Assembly (NCBI RefSeq): GCF_028368935.1
Contig: NZ_JAQNDK010000001.1
Coordinates: 1,736,001 to 1,800,000, forward strand
Direction of reading: 5' to 3'
From: Sorangium aterium
GTDB lineage: Bacteria > Myxococcota_A > Polyangia > Polyangiales > Polyangiaceae
DNA length: 64,000 nucleotides
Part shown: in pieces, positions 55,591 through 64,000 of the stretch
How the letters are laid out: each line of letters begins with the position of its first letter
Numbering within the stretch: the first letter of the stretch is position 1
The notes under the pieces: generated by a model
Databases searched by the model: none
Told to the model about the DNA's origin: nothing
The model's input: only the letters and a program-made list of their open reading frames with translations
Program-made: the position numbers and the translations under genes

Positions 55591-56257
55591 GGCTCCCCTC
55601 GCTCCTCATCGCCATTCGGCCGGCGTTCGCTATGGAAGCTGCGGCGAGCACGCGCCTCCGGCCGGGACGCGCGTGCCGTCGCTCGGAGTCCGGTCGGCGT
55701 GAGCCGCACTTTTATCACCAGCGCTCATCGTGAGCTGGCTCGACGCGCAACGTAGTCTTCGCGCCGACGACGCGCCCCGCGCCCACCAACACCGGAGCGG
55801 GTCGACCCCACACCTCAAACTACCACCGCCTCCCCCCTCTGCAACCACCCGAGCGCGGCGGAGGCCTGCGAAGAGCCTGCCAGGACTTCCGACGAGAATG
55901 CGTGATTACCCAGGCCAGAAGATCGAGCGCCCTCGCAAGATATGGAGGAAAGAGAGACCAGAGCGATTCAAGGATACCGGGGTGGATCACCGCGCACGCC
56001 TCGGATCGCAAATCGCCCCCTTGGATCAAGCGGCTCCCTGACAGGGTGGCTTGGCCGCGTCTCCGAGCGTCGGCGCGGAGCGCAGCGCCCCCACGCTGCG
56101 CTCCGCGCGATCTGCGATCGAGCGCCCACCCAGGCAAGTCAAGTCTTTTCGGCGGCACGCTGGGCGGCCGAATTTGGCCCCATCTCTTCGCTCCTTGTGA
56201 TCCTATCGGAGAGGCCGGTCGCAGGCGCCGCATCCTGCGCCCAGCCCGCGTCTACCT
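55591..56257. other. intergenic region with a strong hairpin
   Basis: About 670 bp between the lipase and YqiJ-like gene starts (divergent). No credible coding sequence; translations in all frames are short or Arg/Ser-rich. The main structure is a long hairpin at 56073-56108. Base composition is mixed, with A/T-richer stretches at 55890-55990. Confidence 0.45.
56073..56108. repeat. 15-bp-stem GC-rich hairpin
   Basis: Perfect 15-bp arms (GCGCGGAGCGCAGCG and its reverse complement) around a 6-bp loop, 150 bp upstream of the YqiJ-like gene. No T-tract follows. Possible roles are a leader hairpin of the flotillin operon, a terminator, or a remnant of a mobile repeat. Confidence 0.65.
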
Positions 56258-57124
56258 ATGGCCGAGGTGCTCGCCGCGTCGCTCGCGTTCCCTGCCGTGA
56301 TCTTCACGGTCTTGCTCGCGCTCGCGCTCATCTACTGGCTGTTCGTCCTCCTGGGCGCGCTCGACCTCGACCTGCTCGGCGGCGCCCACGGCGACGCCGC
56401 GCCCGACCTGGGCGGGCTCGAAGGCGCCGCCAAGGGCGCGCTCGAAGGCGCCGCCAAGGGCGCGCTCGAGGGCGCCGCCAAGGGCGCCGCGGAGGGTCTG
56501 GCCGACGCGGCCGACGGAGCCGACGGCGCGCACGGCGTCGGCTCGCTGCTCGCGGCCCTGGAGCTTCACCGCGTGCCGGCGACCGTGACGCTCTCGCTGA
56601 TCGCGACGTTCGGCTGGTTCACGAGCGCCCTGTCGACGGTGCTCGTCGGGCCGCTCTGGCTCGGCTGGGGGTTGCCTGGCTGGACGCTCGGCCTCGCGGT
56701 GCTCGCGGGCTCGCTCGTCGCGGCCGTGCTCTTGACCTCGCTCGCGGTGCGGCCGCTCGGCCCGCTGTTCGTGACCCGGCACGCCCAGTCGAAGAAGGAT
56801 CTCGTGGGCCGCGTGTGCGTCATCTCCACCGGGCGCGTCGACGAGCGCTTCGGTCAGGCCACGATCGACGAGGGCGGGGCGAGCCACATCCTCGACGTCC
56901 GGTGCGACACGCCCGGCGCGCTCCGCCGGGGCGACCGCGCGCTGCTCGTGAGCTGGGACCCGGACCGAGAGGTCTTCGGCGTCGAGCCGCTCGACGCCCT
57001 CCTGGGCCCTCCCCCTCCCCTGGCCGAGCGGGGTGCGTCCGGCGTGGAAGCGCGCCCGGCCGGCGTCGAGGAGGACGACGCGCCCGCGGCGCGCGCAGCG
57101 GACGAGCGGCAGCGCCGCGGCTGA
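56258..57124 (+). CDS. YqiJ-like/NfeD-related membrane protein with OB-fold
   Basis: A 288-residue membrane protein. A first transmembrane helix (about 8-35) is followed by a linker with three GAAKGALE repeats (residues about 50-75), then two more helices (about 107-130 and 140-165), and a C-terminal OB-like beta domain (about 180-250; LVGRVCVISTGRVDERFGQA, ALLVSWDPDREVFGV). This resembles YqiJ/DUF1449 and NfeD proteins, which are encoded beside flotillins and are thought to act with them in membrane microdomains. The flotillin gene follows on the same strand after 234 bp. The end of the gene lies inside a 25-bp tandem repeat array. Confidence 0.82.
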   Translation: MAEVLAASLAFPAVIFTVLLALALIYWLFVLLGALDLDLLGGAHGDAAPDLGGLEGAAKGALEGAAKGALEGAAKGAAEGLADAADGADGAHGVGSLLAALELHRVPATVTLSLIATFGWFTSALSTVLVGPLWLGWGLPGWTLGLAVLAGSLVAAVLLTSLAVRPLGPLFVTRHAQSKKDLVGRVCVISTGRVDERFGQATIDEGGASHILDVRCDTPGALRRGDRALLVSWDPDREVFGVEPLDALLGPPPPLAERGASGVEARPAGVEEDDAPAARAADERQRRG

Positions 57125-57208
57125 ACGCCGGCGTGGGCGCCGCGGCTGAAACGCCGGCGTGGGCGCCGCGGCTGAACGCCGGCGTGAGCGCCGCGGCTGA
57201 ACGCCGCT
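57112..57208 (+). repeat. 25-bp tandem repeats spanning the stop codon of the YqiJ-like gene
   Basis: Nearly four copies of a 25-26 bp unit (GCCGCGGCTGAACGCCGGCG plus GGGC-type ends). The gene's TGA falls inside the first unit. Slippage here would alter the extreme C terminus or the spacing to the flotillin gene. Confidence 0.75.
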
Positions 57209-57358
57209 GTCGGGCAGGCGGTTTCGTGTACGCTCGTCCCCGAGGGGGCGTCATTCGGCCCCCGACCCGGCTCTGAGCGGGCCTGGACGACCGACCCTCA
57301 CCGACGTGAACGCGGGGGCCGGCGCCCTCCCCTCCACCGAAACGCGAAGGAGCTCCGC

Positions 57359-59572
57359 GTGCCCACTGTGACCGTCCCCTTAATCATCGTCCTCGTCGGC
57401 GTCCTCGCCTTCGTCGCCCTCGGGATGCTGGTGATGTACGCCAAGTTCTACCGCCAGGTGGATCAGGGCAAGGCGCTGATCATCAACACGAGAGGCCAGG
57501 ACCCCATCGTCACCTTCACGGGGACGCTGGTGCTGCCCATCATCCACCGCGCCGAGTACATGGATATCTCGGTCAAGACGATCGAGATCGACCGGCGCGG
57601 CAAGGAAGGCCTCATCTGCAAGGACAACATCCGCGCGGACATCAAGGTCACCTTCTTCGTGCAGGTGAACAAGACGCAGGACGACGTGCGCACGGTCGGG
57701 CGGACCATCGGCTGCGTCCGCGCGTCGAACCCGGAGACGCTCGAGCAGCTCTTCGCCGCGAAGTTCTCCGAGGCGCTCAAGACGGTCGGCAAGCGCTTGA
57801 ACTTCGAGGACCTCTACAAGGAGCGGCAGAAGTTCAAGGACGACATCATCGACGTCATCGGCAAGGACCTGAGCGGGTTCGTGCTGGCCGACGCGGCGAT
57901 CGACTACCTGGAGCAGACGCCCATCGACCTGCTCGACAAGGACAACATCATGGATGCCGAGGGCATCCGGAAGATCACCGAGCTCACGGTCGCGCAGAAC
58001 GTGCTGACGAACGAGCTCCGCCAGAAGGAGCGGATGGAGATCGGCAGCCAGAACCTGAACTCCGACGAGGCCATCTTCCGCTTCGATCAGCGCCGGGCCG
58101 AGGCCGAGGCGAAGAAGAACAAGGAGATCTCGGTGGCGCAGGCGCGCGAGCAGAACGAGGCCGCCCGCATCACGAGCGAGGAGCGGAAGAAGACGGTGCT
58201 CCTCCAGGAGAAGAACGACGAGGAGGCCTTCGTCGCCCGCGAGGCGAAGGAGCGCGGCGTCTCGGTCGCCCAGAAGAACAAGGAGCGGGAGGTCGCGGTC
58301 GAGACCGAGCGCGTCGAGAAGGCGCGTCAGCTCGAGATCGTGAGCCGCGAGCGCGACGTGATGCTCCAGCAGATCGCGCGCGAGAAGGAGATCGAGCTCC
58401 AGAAGAAGGACATCGCCGACGTGGTCCGGGCGAGGATCGTGGTCGACAAGACGGTGGCCGAGGAGGAGGAGCGCATCAAGGACGTGCGCGCGGTGGCCGA
58501 GGCGACGCGCCTCAAGGACGTGACGCGCATCAACGCGGAGGCCGAGGCGCAGGAGCAGCTCGTCAAGCAGCTCAAGGGCGCCGAGGCGAGCGAGGAGGCG
58601 GCGAAGTTCCGGGCGCGCGAGAGGCTCATCACGGCCGACGCCGAGCTCGAGGCGAGCGACAAGGCCGCGCGCGCGAAGATCCGCCTGGCCGAGGGCCTGC
58701 AGGCTGAGTCCGCGGCCGAGGGGCTGGCGCGCATCCGGGTGAAGGAGGCCGACGCGCAGGCGATCGAGAAGCAGGGGTTCGCCGAGGCCCGCGTCACGCT
58801 CGAGAAGATGAACGCCGCCGCCGCCGGCGAGGAGAAGCAGGGCCTCGCGCGGGTGATGGTCAAGGAGGCCGAGGCGATGGCGATCGAGAAGCAGGGGCGC
58901 GCCGAGGCGCTCGTCGCCAAGGAGCGGCTCCTCGCCGAGGCGGCGGGCATCGAGCAGAAGGGGCTCGCGGCCGCGCGGACGCGCGAGGCCGAGGCGCTCG
59001 CCCTGGAGAAGACGGGCCTCGCCGAGGCGACCGCGATCAAGCAGCGGCTCCTGGCCGAGGCGGCGGGCACCGCGGAGAAGGCGGCGGCGATGAAGGCGCT
59101 CGACGGCGTCGGGCGCGAGCACGAGGAGTTCCGCCTCCGGCTCGAGAAGGAGCGGGCGGTGGAGCTCGAGTCGCTGCGCATCCGGGCCGAGATCGCCAAG
59201 GCGCAGGCCGAGATCCTGCACGGGGCGTTCGAGCACGCGAAGATCAACATCGTCGGCGGCGACGGGGCGTTCTTCGATCGCTTCGTCAAGGCGGTCACCC
59301 TGGGCCAGTCGGTCGACGGGCTGGTCGACCAGAGCGCCACGGTGCGCGCCCTGGCCAGCGACTACCTGAACGGCAACGCGAGCGTCACGGAGGACCTGAA
59401 GCAGCTCGTCGCGCCCGGGGGAAAGCCCTCGGACGGCACGCTGTCGGGGATGCTGACGTCGCTCCTGCCGAGCGCCGACGCCGACGGGAAGAAGAAGATC
59501 GAGGCGCTGGCCCAGAAGGCGCGTGAGCTCGGCATCGACGAGCTCGTCAAGGCGCGCGGCCCGCGCGCCTGA
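57359..59572 (+). CDS. YqiK-like flotillin
   Basis: A 737-residue flotillin-family protein anchored in the inner membrane by an N-terminal helix (about 5-27). The SPFH/band-7 domain (about 35-200) includes DISVKTIEIDRRGKEGL and IRADIKVTFFVQVN. A very long charged coiled coil (about 220-640) with repeated AEA/KEAEA and IEKQG units follows, then a short C-terminal domain. Flotillins form oligomeric scaffolds in membrane microdomains. The GTG at 57359 has AAGGAG 6 bp upstream. With the YqiJ-like gene it forms the usual two-gene membrane-scaffold unit. Longer than classical flotillin-1 but within the YqiK range. Confidence 0.92.
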   Translation: MPTVTVPLIIVLVGVLAFVALGMLVMYAKFYRQVDQGKALIINTRGQDPIVTFTGTLVLPIIHRAEYMDISVKTIEIDRRGKEGLICKDNIRADIKVTFFVQVNKTQDDVRTVGRTIGCVRASNPETLEQLFAAKFSEALKTVGKRLNFEDLYKERQKFKDDIIDVIGKDLSGFVLADAAIDYLEQTPIDLLDKDNIMDAEGIRKITELTVAQNVLTNELRQKERMEIGSQNLNSDEAIFRFDQRRAEAEAKKNKEISVAQAREQNEAARITSEERKKTVLLQEKNDEEAFVAREAKERGVSVAQKNKEREVAVETERVEKARQLEIVSRERDVMLQQIAREKEIELQKKDIADVVRARIVVDKTVAEEEERIKDVRAVAEATRLKDVTRINAEAEAQEQLVKQLKGAEASEEAAKFRARERLITADAELEASDKAARAKIRLAEGLQAESAAEGLARIRVKEADAQAIEKQGFAEARVTLEKMNAAAAGEEKQGLARVMVKEAEAMAIEKQGRAEALVAKERLLAEAAGIEQKGLAAARTREAEALALEKTGLAEATAIKQRLLAEAAGTAEKAAAMKALDGVGREHEEFRLRLEKERAVELESLRIRAEIAKAQAEILHGAFEHAKINIVGGDGAFFDRFVKAVTLGQSVDGLVDQSATVRALASDYLNGNASVTEDLKQLVAPGGKPSDGTLSGMLTSLLPSADADGKKKIEALAQKARELGIDELVKARGPRA

Positions 59573-59724
59573 GCGGCGCTCTCCCGCTTCGGAGACGAGC
59601 CCACCTCGACGTCTTCCATGCTCGGCGCCTGAAGCGCGCCGTCGCTCTCATCCACGCCCCACCGAAGAACAGTTGCTCCCCAATCGCGCGCTTCACGCGC
59701 TCAGGGAAGGGCTCCCGATGTCTC

Positions 59725-61332
59725 CTACTCGGCGAGCAGGACGCCCGAGCGCGCGCAGAGAGCGAGCTCTTCATCCGTCGGGAACGAGAGGTTGTCCTGC
59801 TCGACCTTGATTGGTTGCCCGTTGGCCGTGAGCGATCGCAAGACGTCAGAAAATCGCTTCGCAGAACTGGCGACGAGGTGAAAGAAGGACTTTTGCCCGA
59901 GGACTGCCTTGGGGTGCCGCAGCACGAATCCCGGACCTTGGTAATAGGCGTGGCCGAACGTGTCGAGCTTCCGCTCGATCACCCCGCGAAGCTCCTCGAT
60001 CAGTCGCGCGGCGTCCTGCGGATCGAGGAACCCACCGAGGCACGCGTCCGTGCGCCAGCGCTCGTACTTCCAGTCGAGCGCGAGGCGCAGCAAGGTCGAC
60101 TCGAGATCCTCGCCGCCCGCCTCGATGTCGTAGCACATGTGATCTGTGATGTAGAATCGGCCTCTGGCGTCAACGCAGAGCTGATGGTCCAACCTCACCG
60201 TACCCACCCGATGCACCTGCTCCCCTTTGATTGACCCGACACGTTCGCGTTCGGGAGCCGTTTCGGCGATGAAGCCCGGCGCCACCAGAGGCTTGATATG
60301 GAAGAGAGCCCAGTAGGTCAGATCGTCCTCTGCGATAAGGCCACCATAGTCGCGCTCCAGCGCAGCGAGTACAGGCCAGAGGTCCGCGCCGTAGAGCTTT
60401 CGAAGGTGCTCCTCGGTCCGCCGGAAGCAGTCCACCCTCTGAATTCGCCGCGCTTCAAGGTATTCCTGCAGATCGGGGATCGGCTTGAAGAGCTCCACGA
60501 TCGGGCGCTTCCGCTGTACGAGGAGCTCGCCCTCACTCCACTCGGCCCACTCCGTCCCGATGTCGCCGTAGTGGAGGGCCTGCTCGATGCGCCGGTCTGC
60601 GGTGGCACATATCGATAATTCACCGATGCCGGTCTTCATATGATACTGAGGTTCTTCAGGCACCGGCTGGTACACTTCGACGAGAAGCGCGTCCGCGCGG
60701 CCATCGTGCAGGCCGATCTCGACACCCGTGGCCTCCGCCGCAGCGAGCAATGTCGGCAGATCGTCGAAGGACCGAGCGGCGATGCGGTCTTGCACGACAA
60801 ACCACTGATCGTCCGACCAGCAATGGTCGTGCGCAGAAGACGCGGCGAAGTTTTCGACGATACGGATCTTGTTGGCCAGCTTTCTGGCATCGTCGCGAGA
60901 GCGATCGTGGATTCGGAAGCCGTAGGCAGCCGGTACCGGGATGAGCTCCGCCGCGAGTCTCTCAAGAAAAATGCGCAGGCTCGCTCCCAGTCGCTGCTCG
61001 AATCTTCCGACGTAGACCGCGCCATCCCTGCTGGCAAGCACGACAGGCCGGCCGGACGCGTGTCGTGCGATCACGAGACCAGGAAGATCCGAGCGCCGCT
61101 GTCGAGGAGAACAGTCGAAGTCGGCAAGCACGCCGAAATCATCGTCGCCGAGAACGGGCAGCCCGCGACCACTCGTGAGCTGCAAGAGCAGCGCCGCAGC
61201 CTCGACCCACCGCGGAGTACAACCAGGAGGCGCCAGCTTAGCGAGCGCGCGCCGGTCGTGCGGTCGGCTGATGACCGCGGCTGCGCCGAGCTGCGAGAGG
61301 CCATCGGAGAGCTCCCGGTTGCCGCTCATCAT
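59725..61332 (-). CDS. hypothetical protein of the Rhs-associated operon, possible immunity or accessory protein
   Basis: A protein of about 535 residues without a confident family. It is cytoplasmic in character, with no signal or membrane helix. A segment LERDYGGLIAEDDL (in the middle third) resembles the F/L-E-x-x-Y-G-G-L core of SUKH/SMI1-KNR4 immunity folds, and RFYITDHMCYDIEAGGE follows. Start: adjacent ATGs at 61332/61329 just after GGGGAG; a GTG at 61371 is the alternative. It is the third gene of a minus-strand run behind the Rhs toxin tip, 95 bp after its neighbour, and is less G/C-rich than the rest of the window. An immunity function is inferred. Confidence 0.6.
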   Translation of the reverse strand: MMSGNRELSDGLSQLGAAAVISRPHDRRALAKLAPPGCTPRWVEAAALLLQLTSGRGLPVLGDDDFGVLADFDCSPRQRRSDLPGLVIARHASGRPVVLASRDGAVYVGRFEQRLGASLRIFLERLAAELIPVPAAYGFRIHDRSRDDARKLANKIRIVENFAASSAHDHCWSDDQWFVVQDRIAARSFDDLPTLLAAAEATGVEIGLHDGRADALLVEVYQPVPEEPQYHMKTGIGELSICATADRRIEQALHYGDIGTEWAEWSEGELLVQRKRPIVELFKPIPDLQEYLEARRIQRVDCFRRTEEHLRKLYGADLWPVLAALERDYGGLIAEDDLTYWALFHIKPLVAPGFIAETAPERERVGSIKGEQVHRVGTVRLDHQLCVDARGRFYITDHMCYDIEAGGEDLESTLLRLALDWKYERWRTDACLGGFLDPQDAARLIEELRGVIERKLDTFGHAYYQGPGFVLRHPKAVLGQKSFFHLVASSAKRFSDVLRSLTANGQPIKVEQDNLSFPTDEELALCARSGVLLAE

Positions 61333-61427
61333 CTCCCCACGCGCTGAAACTGGTTGTCCGTGATCTTCCACATGCCAACATCGTGGATGCCGCCTGGCCG
61401 CTGTGGCTGAGGCTCATGCACTTATCG

Positions 61428-62291
61428 TCATTCCGTTGCCTTGATCCCTGCTTTGCGAAGAGCCGCCAGTCTGGCCGGACCACCAGGGCGATATGTGTCT
61501 ACTGCGACGGCAGCACCGGGGTAGCGCTGCACGACACGCTGAACAAGATCAACCACCTCCGCAGGGGAGCTCGCAACGACGAGCGTCTTTTTCTTTCCAC
61601 TCTCTGGTGACCCGACGACCCGGACCCATGTGGAGGAGCTGCGCCAATTCGTGACAACAGAATCCGATGCCTCCTCGACCCTCTGCAGCTGGAAAGGGCT
61701 TACCAGAGCCCCACCCACGTCGGCATCGATCGAGATGGCTGCATGATCCGGAATTTGCGACATCATTTCGGACTCAAGCGCGACATTTTCCAGGAAGACG
61801 CGCACCGAACCAGCCTCGACCTCTATCTTGTCAATCATTCCAATGTGTAGCCAGACTCTCCCGACGCCATCAATGTATAGATGACTTTCGTCTGCATACA
61901 GACCGATCAGTATCAGCTCGCACCCGAGCTGCGCATGCATGACGCGAGGCCATGGCCGTGAAGTAAGACATGCCGACGGATACCCCGGAAGTTCCGTGAT
62001 TTGCTCCTCGGGAGGCGTCAGCAAGATCATCTGATACAAGCCTATGGCAAAGTCAGGCTGCCTGTAAGGCTTGCTTGCACGCTTTACCATACCGCCAAAG
62101 TCTTCTTCGACCTCGAACACGGCGTCGTACCATGGGACGCTTAGGCGCTCTAGCTCTGCGGCGAGCGTCTCCCAGTTACACGAGCGGGACACGTCTCGGA
62201 ACACCCCCTCGTTTTCGAGAAAGGTGCGTGCACGCAACGATAGGCGGTCGCTGAAGAGATCTGACGAAGGTCGTGACATGGTGTGTGTCAT
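61428..62291 (-). CDS. putative SUKH-like immunity protein for the Rhs toxin
   Basis: A 287-residue cytoplasmic protein. The ATG at 62291 overlaps the Rhs stop codon by 4 bp (ATGA), the usual arrangement for polymorphic-toxin immunity genes. The N-terminal region has VFEVEEDFGGMVKRAS, like the W/F-E-x-x-x-G-G core of the SUKH superfamily. The remainder is a beta-rich/helical mix (IGLYADESHLYIDGVGRVW). The C-terminal 70 residues (EVVDLVQRVVQRYPG and so on) look like a separate small domain. Codon use is clearly less G/C-biased than the Rhs core. The immunity role is inferred from position and weak motif. Confidence 0.65.
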   Translation of the reverse strand: MTHTMSRPSSDLFSDRLSLRARTFLENEGVFRDVSRSCNWETLAAELERLSVPWYDAVFEVEEDFGGMVKRASKPYRQPDFAIGLYQMILLTPPEEQITELPGYPSACLTSRPWPRVMHAQLGCELILIGLYADESHLYIDGVGRVWLHIGMIDKIEVEAGSVRVFLENVALESEMMSQIPDHAAISIDADVGGALVSPFQLQRVEEASDSVVTNWRSSSTWVRVVGSPESGKKKTLVVASSPAEVVDLVQRVVQRYPGAAVAVDTYRPGGPARLAALRKAGIKATE

Positions 62292-64000
62292 GTCCGCGCA
62301 CGGCGCTGCCATCCTCGCTGAGGATCGAGGCGCCACGTGCCTAGATTGTCAACCCCAGGGACGTCGCCCCTGGGGCGTTGGTTGGCTCTCATGTTGAACT
62401 CGGCGGACGGGATGGTCGTAGGTGATGTTGGTCCTTTGCCTTGCGAATTATCGAATCCCGGCGCGATGACCCCTGTGGGTGGCATCATTCCGGCGAGTGC
62501 GTAGAGTCGCGGTATCGCCTGAGAACAGTTTGGACACGACGCTCGAGGAACATCGCCTTGATGTGAAGAAATGCCCCCTTCGCGTTCGATCTCGTTCATT
62601 GCCGCGCGTAGGTTTTGTCGCCACTTCGGGTCACCCGGCCTGCACGTTCGCGGCTGGTTTCGTTGCTCCCAATCGCTCAAGTGAGCAGAAAGTGCGGCTG
62701 GTTCAGCGCAGTGCTCAGGATTCACCCTAGAGCCCGTACCCCGAGCATTGGAAGGCGGCAGAGCCGCGAGAACAGCAGGATGAAGAGCATTCGCGTTACC
62801 GCTCATCCCAGTCACGACGGTTCGGTCTCGTCGCATGATCGTCGTTACGCAAGGGCGCAAGCCATCCAGGTCGATGAGGTCGCTCGGCCGTCCATCAGCG
62901 TACGTATATGCCTTGAGGCTCCCCTCGATCCCGATCGGCTCCGGGCTGAGGTACTCCCCGGTCTCCGGGTCGTAGTACCTGTGCCCATTGTAGTGGAGCC
63001 CGGTCTCCTCGTCGGCGTACTGCCCTGGAAGCCTGAGCGGCGTGATCCTGGCCTGTTCGGCCGGCAGGTCGCCGTAGAGCCCCGCATCGAGCTCCGTCGC
63101 GACGCTCCCGTCGCCTTCGAACAGCGCCTCCGGAGAACCGTTCACGCCATGGACGAAGTACCTGGGCGCCCCCGCGGCACCGTCCCGCTGGGCGAGCGGC
63201 AGCACGCTCTCCGGCAGCGTGACGTAGCTCCGCTCTTCCACCACGGGCGCCTCCCCATCCCGCGCTCGCTCGCTGCGCTCGTGCACCATGACATCGCCGC
63301 GCCAGGCATACCGGGTCACGCTCTCGACCTGCCCTACCCGCGCCACGCGCTTCTCGATCCTGCGGCCGAAGGCGTCATAAGCGAACGAGATCGTCAATCC
63401 CTCCGGGGTCCGCGCTGCCATGAGCCGTCCGTCGCCGCTCCAGTCGTATGTCCATGCGAGCTCACGCCGTACCTCCCCCTGGCCGTCCAGCTCGCTCACG
63501 CGCTTCCGCACCACATCGCCGCGCTCACTGTACTCGTAGTGCACGGTCTCTTGTCCCGCGGTGCGTGCCGTCAACCGCCCCCCAGGCGCGTACGTACGTC
63601 GCTCGCCAGCTCGCTCCATCTCTCCCGCAGCGGTGAAGCGGAACCGCTCCGCGACGCTGCCCGCCTTGCGCCGCTCGACGACGCGGCCGTTCGCATCGCG
63701 AAGCAGCTCTCCTACCTTGCCGCCGAGGTCCTCGTCGGTGCGTAGCAGCCCCGCAGGCGACCAAGCATACGTCCTGCGCCACGTCTCGCGTGACGGCAGC
63801 GGCCCGACCCAGGCGGGCTCTCCCGGACCGACACGCGGCGCCGTCGGCATGCCGAGCACGCGCTGCCGCTCCATCCACCCCTCCGCGTTGACCTCGGTCG
63901 CGATGGCGCCGCCGCCCGGCAAGAGCCGCTCGACCTCGAAGCCGCGCGCATCGTAGGCGAGGCGCAGCGGCGCGCTCTCACCGCCGATCTGCACGGCCAC
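62288..64000 (-). CDS. Rhs protein, C-terminal part with deaminase-fold toxin (5' end outside the window)
   Basis: At least 570 residues; the reading frame is open at the window edge. YD/RHS repeats (for example FAYDAFGRRIEKRV) lead to the RHS core boundary: LRLPGQYADEETGLHYNGHR, RYYDPETGEYLSPEPIG and DLIDLDGL. After this lies a variable tip of about 190 residues with HCAEPAALSAHL and ASCPNCSQAI. That C-A-E and C-x-x-C pattern is the zinc site of the deaminase fold, closest to YwqJ-like toxin deaminases. Such toxins convert nucleic-acid bases. Base composition falls sharply from the core to the tip, as expected for exchangeable toxin modules. The delivery route is not visible here. Confidence 0.88.
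   Translation of the reverse strand: MAVQIGGESAPLRLAYDARGFEVERLLPGGGAIATEVNAEGWMERQRVLGMPTAPRVGPGEPAWVGPLPSRETWRRTYAWSPAGLLRTDEDLGGKVGELLRDANGRVVERRKAGSVAERFRFTAAGEMERAGERRTYAPGGRLTARTAGQETVHYEYSERGDVVRKRVSELDGQGEVRRELAWTYDWSGDGRLMAARTPEGLTISFAYDAFGRRIEKRVARVGQVESVTRYAWRGDVMVHERSERARDGEAPVVEERSYVTLPESVLPLAQRDGAAGAPRYFVHGVNGSPEALFEGDGSVATELDAGLYGDLPAEQARITPLRLPGQYADEETGLHYNGHRYYDPETGEYLSPEPIGIEGSLKAYTYADGRPSDLIDLDGLRPCVTTIMRRDRTVVTGMSGNANALHPAVLAALPPSNARGTGSRVNPEHCAEPAALSAHLSDWEQRNQPRTCRPGDPKWRQNLRAAMNEIEREGGISSHQGDVPRASCPNCSQAIPRLYALAGMMPPTGVIAPGFDNSQGKGPTSPTTIPSAEFNMRANQRPRGDVPGVDNLGTWRLDPQRGWQRRART

Noticed and set aside
55820-56233. Possible minus-strand gene of 137 codons in the gap before the YqiJ-like gene
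   Set aside because: No ribosome site, Arg/Ser-rich ends and it contains a perfect 15-bp hairpin; no recognisable family.
57380-59236. Minus-strand Leu/Asp/Arg-rich frame opposite the flotillin gene
   Set aside because: Mirror of coiled-coil codons; the flotillin frame is unambiguous.

Overview
The window looks like chromosomal DNA of a large-genome, high-GC myxobacterium (Myxococcota, Sorangium/Polyangium-like). This is inferred from G/C-saturated third codon positions, many Gly/Ser-rich lipoproteins, Ser/Thr-kinase/AAA-ATPase/GAF giants, a DUF1552/DUF1592 pair and a kelch protein with a MYXO-CTERM-type tail. No rRNA, tRNA, CRISPR array or intact insertion sequence was seen.

Layout. 0.2-5.4 kb: a 1,711-residue kinase-ATPase-GAF-STAS protein. 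5.6-9.0 kb (minus): a DUF1552 Tat-exported protein and a DUF1592-type lipoprotein, overlapping by 4 bp. 9.4-10.8 kb: a CE15 glucuronoyl-esterase lipoprotein. 11.0-22.0 kb (minus): an FHA/GGDEF-like/HEPN-like fusion, a second kinase-ATPase giant ending in a histidine kinase, and a GAF/PAS histidine kinase. 22.5-26.4 kb: an SGNH hydrolase and a hybrid histidine kinase. 26.4-28.9 kb: a tandem duplication of a GFA enzyme/WYL-regulator module in which one regulator copy is gutted; each copy keeps a perfect inverted-repeat operator. 28.9-33.1 kb: a repeat-rich lipoprotein and a third kinase-ATPase. 33.6-37.5 kb: a three-gene cell-surface operon joined by GTGA overlaps. 37.6-43.7 kb: a membrane-anchored sigma factor, a hotdog protein, a VWA lipoprotein, a DUF5690 transporter and a two-helix potassium-channel-like protein. 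44.3-50.5 kb: a glycine-rich BON protein, a lipoprotein and the MYXO-CTERM kelch protein. 50.8-52.4 kb: an AbgT transporter. 52.6-54.2 kb: a small peptide gene followed by a radical SAM/SPASM maturase. 54.3-59.6 kb: a class 3 lipase and a YqiJ/flotillin pair. 59.7-64.0 kb (minus): the 3' end of an Rhs protein with a deaminase-fold toxin tip and two downstream genes that probably provide immunity.

The strongest candidate for an undescribed system is the peptide/radical-SAM pair at 52.6-54.2 kb. It resembles FxsB-type cyclophane-forming maturases, and its putative precursor ends in adjacent W-x-D and F-x-S triplets. Next come the Rhs toxin-immunity operon, the GFA/WYL duplication with its operators, the channel with an altered selectivity filter, and a two-copy hairpin repeat family sitting between convergent genes. 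All assignments rest on motif recognition in the translated sequence; no database search was run.
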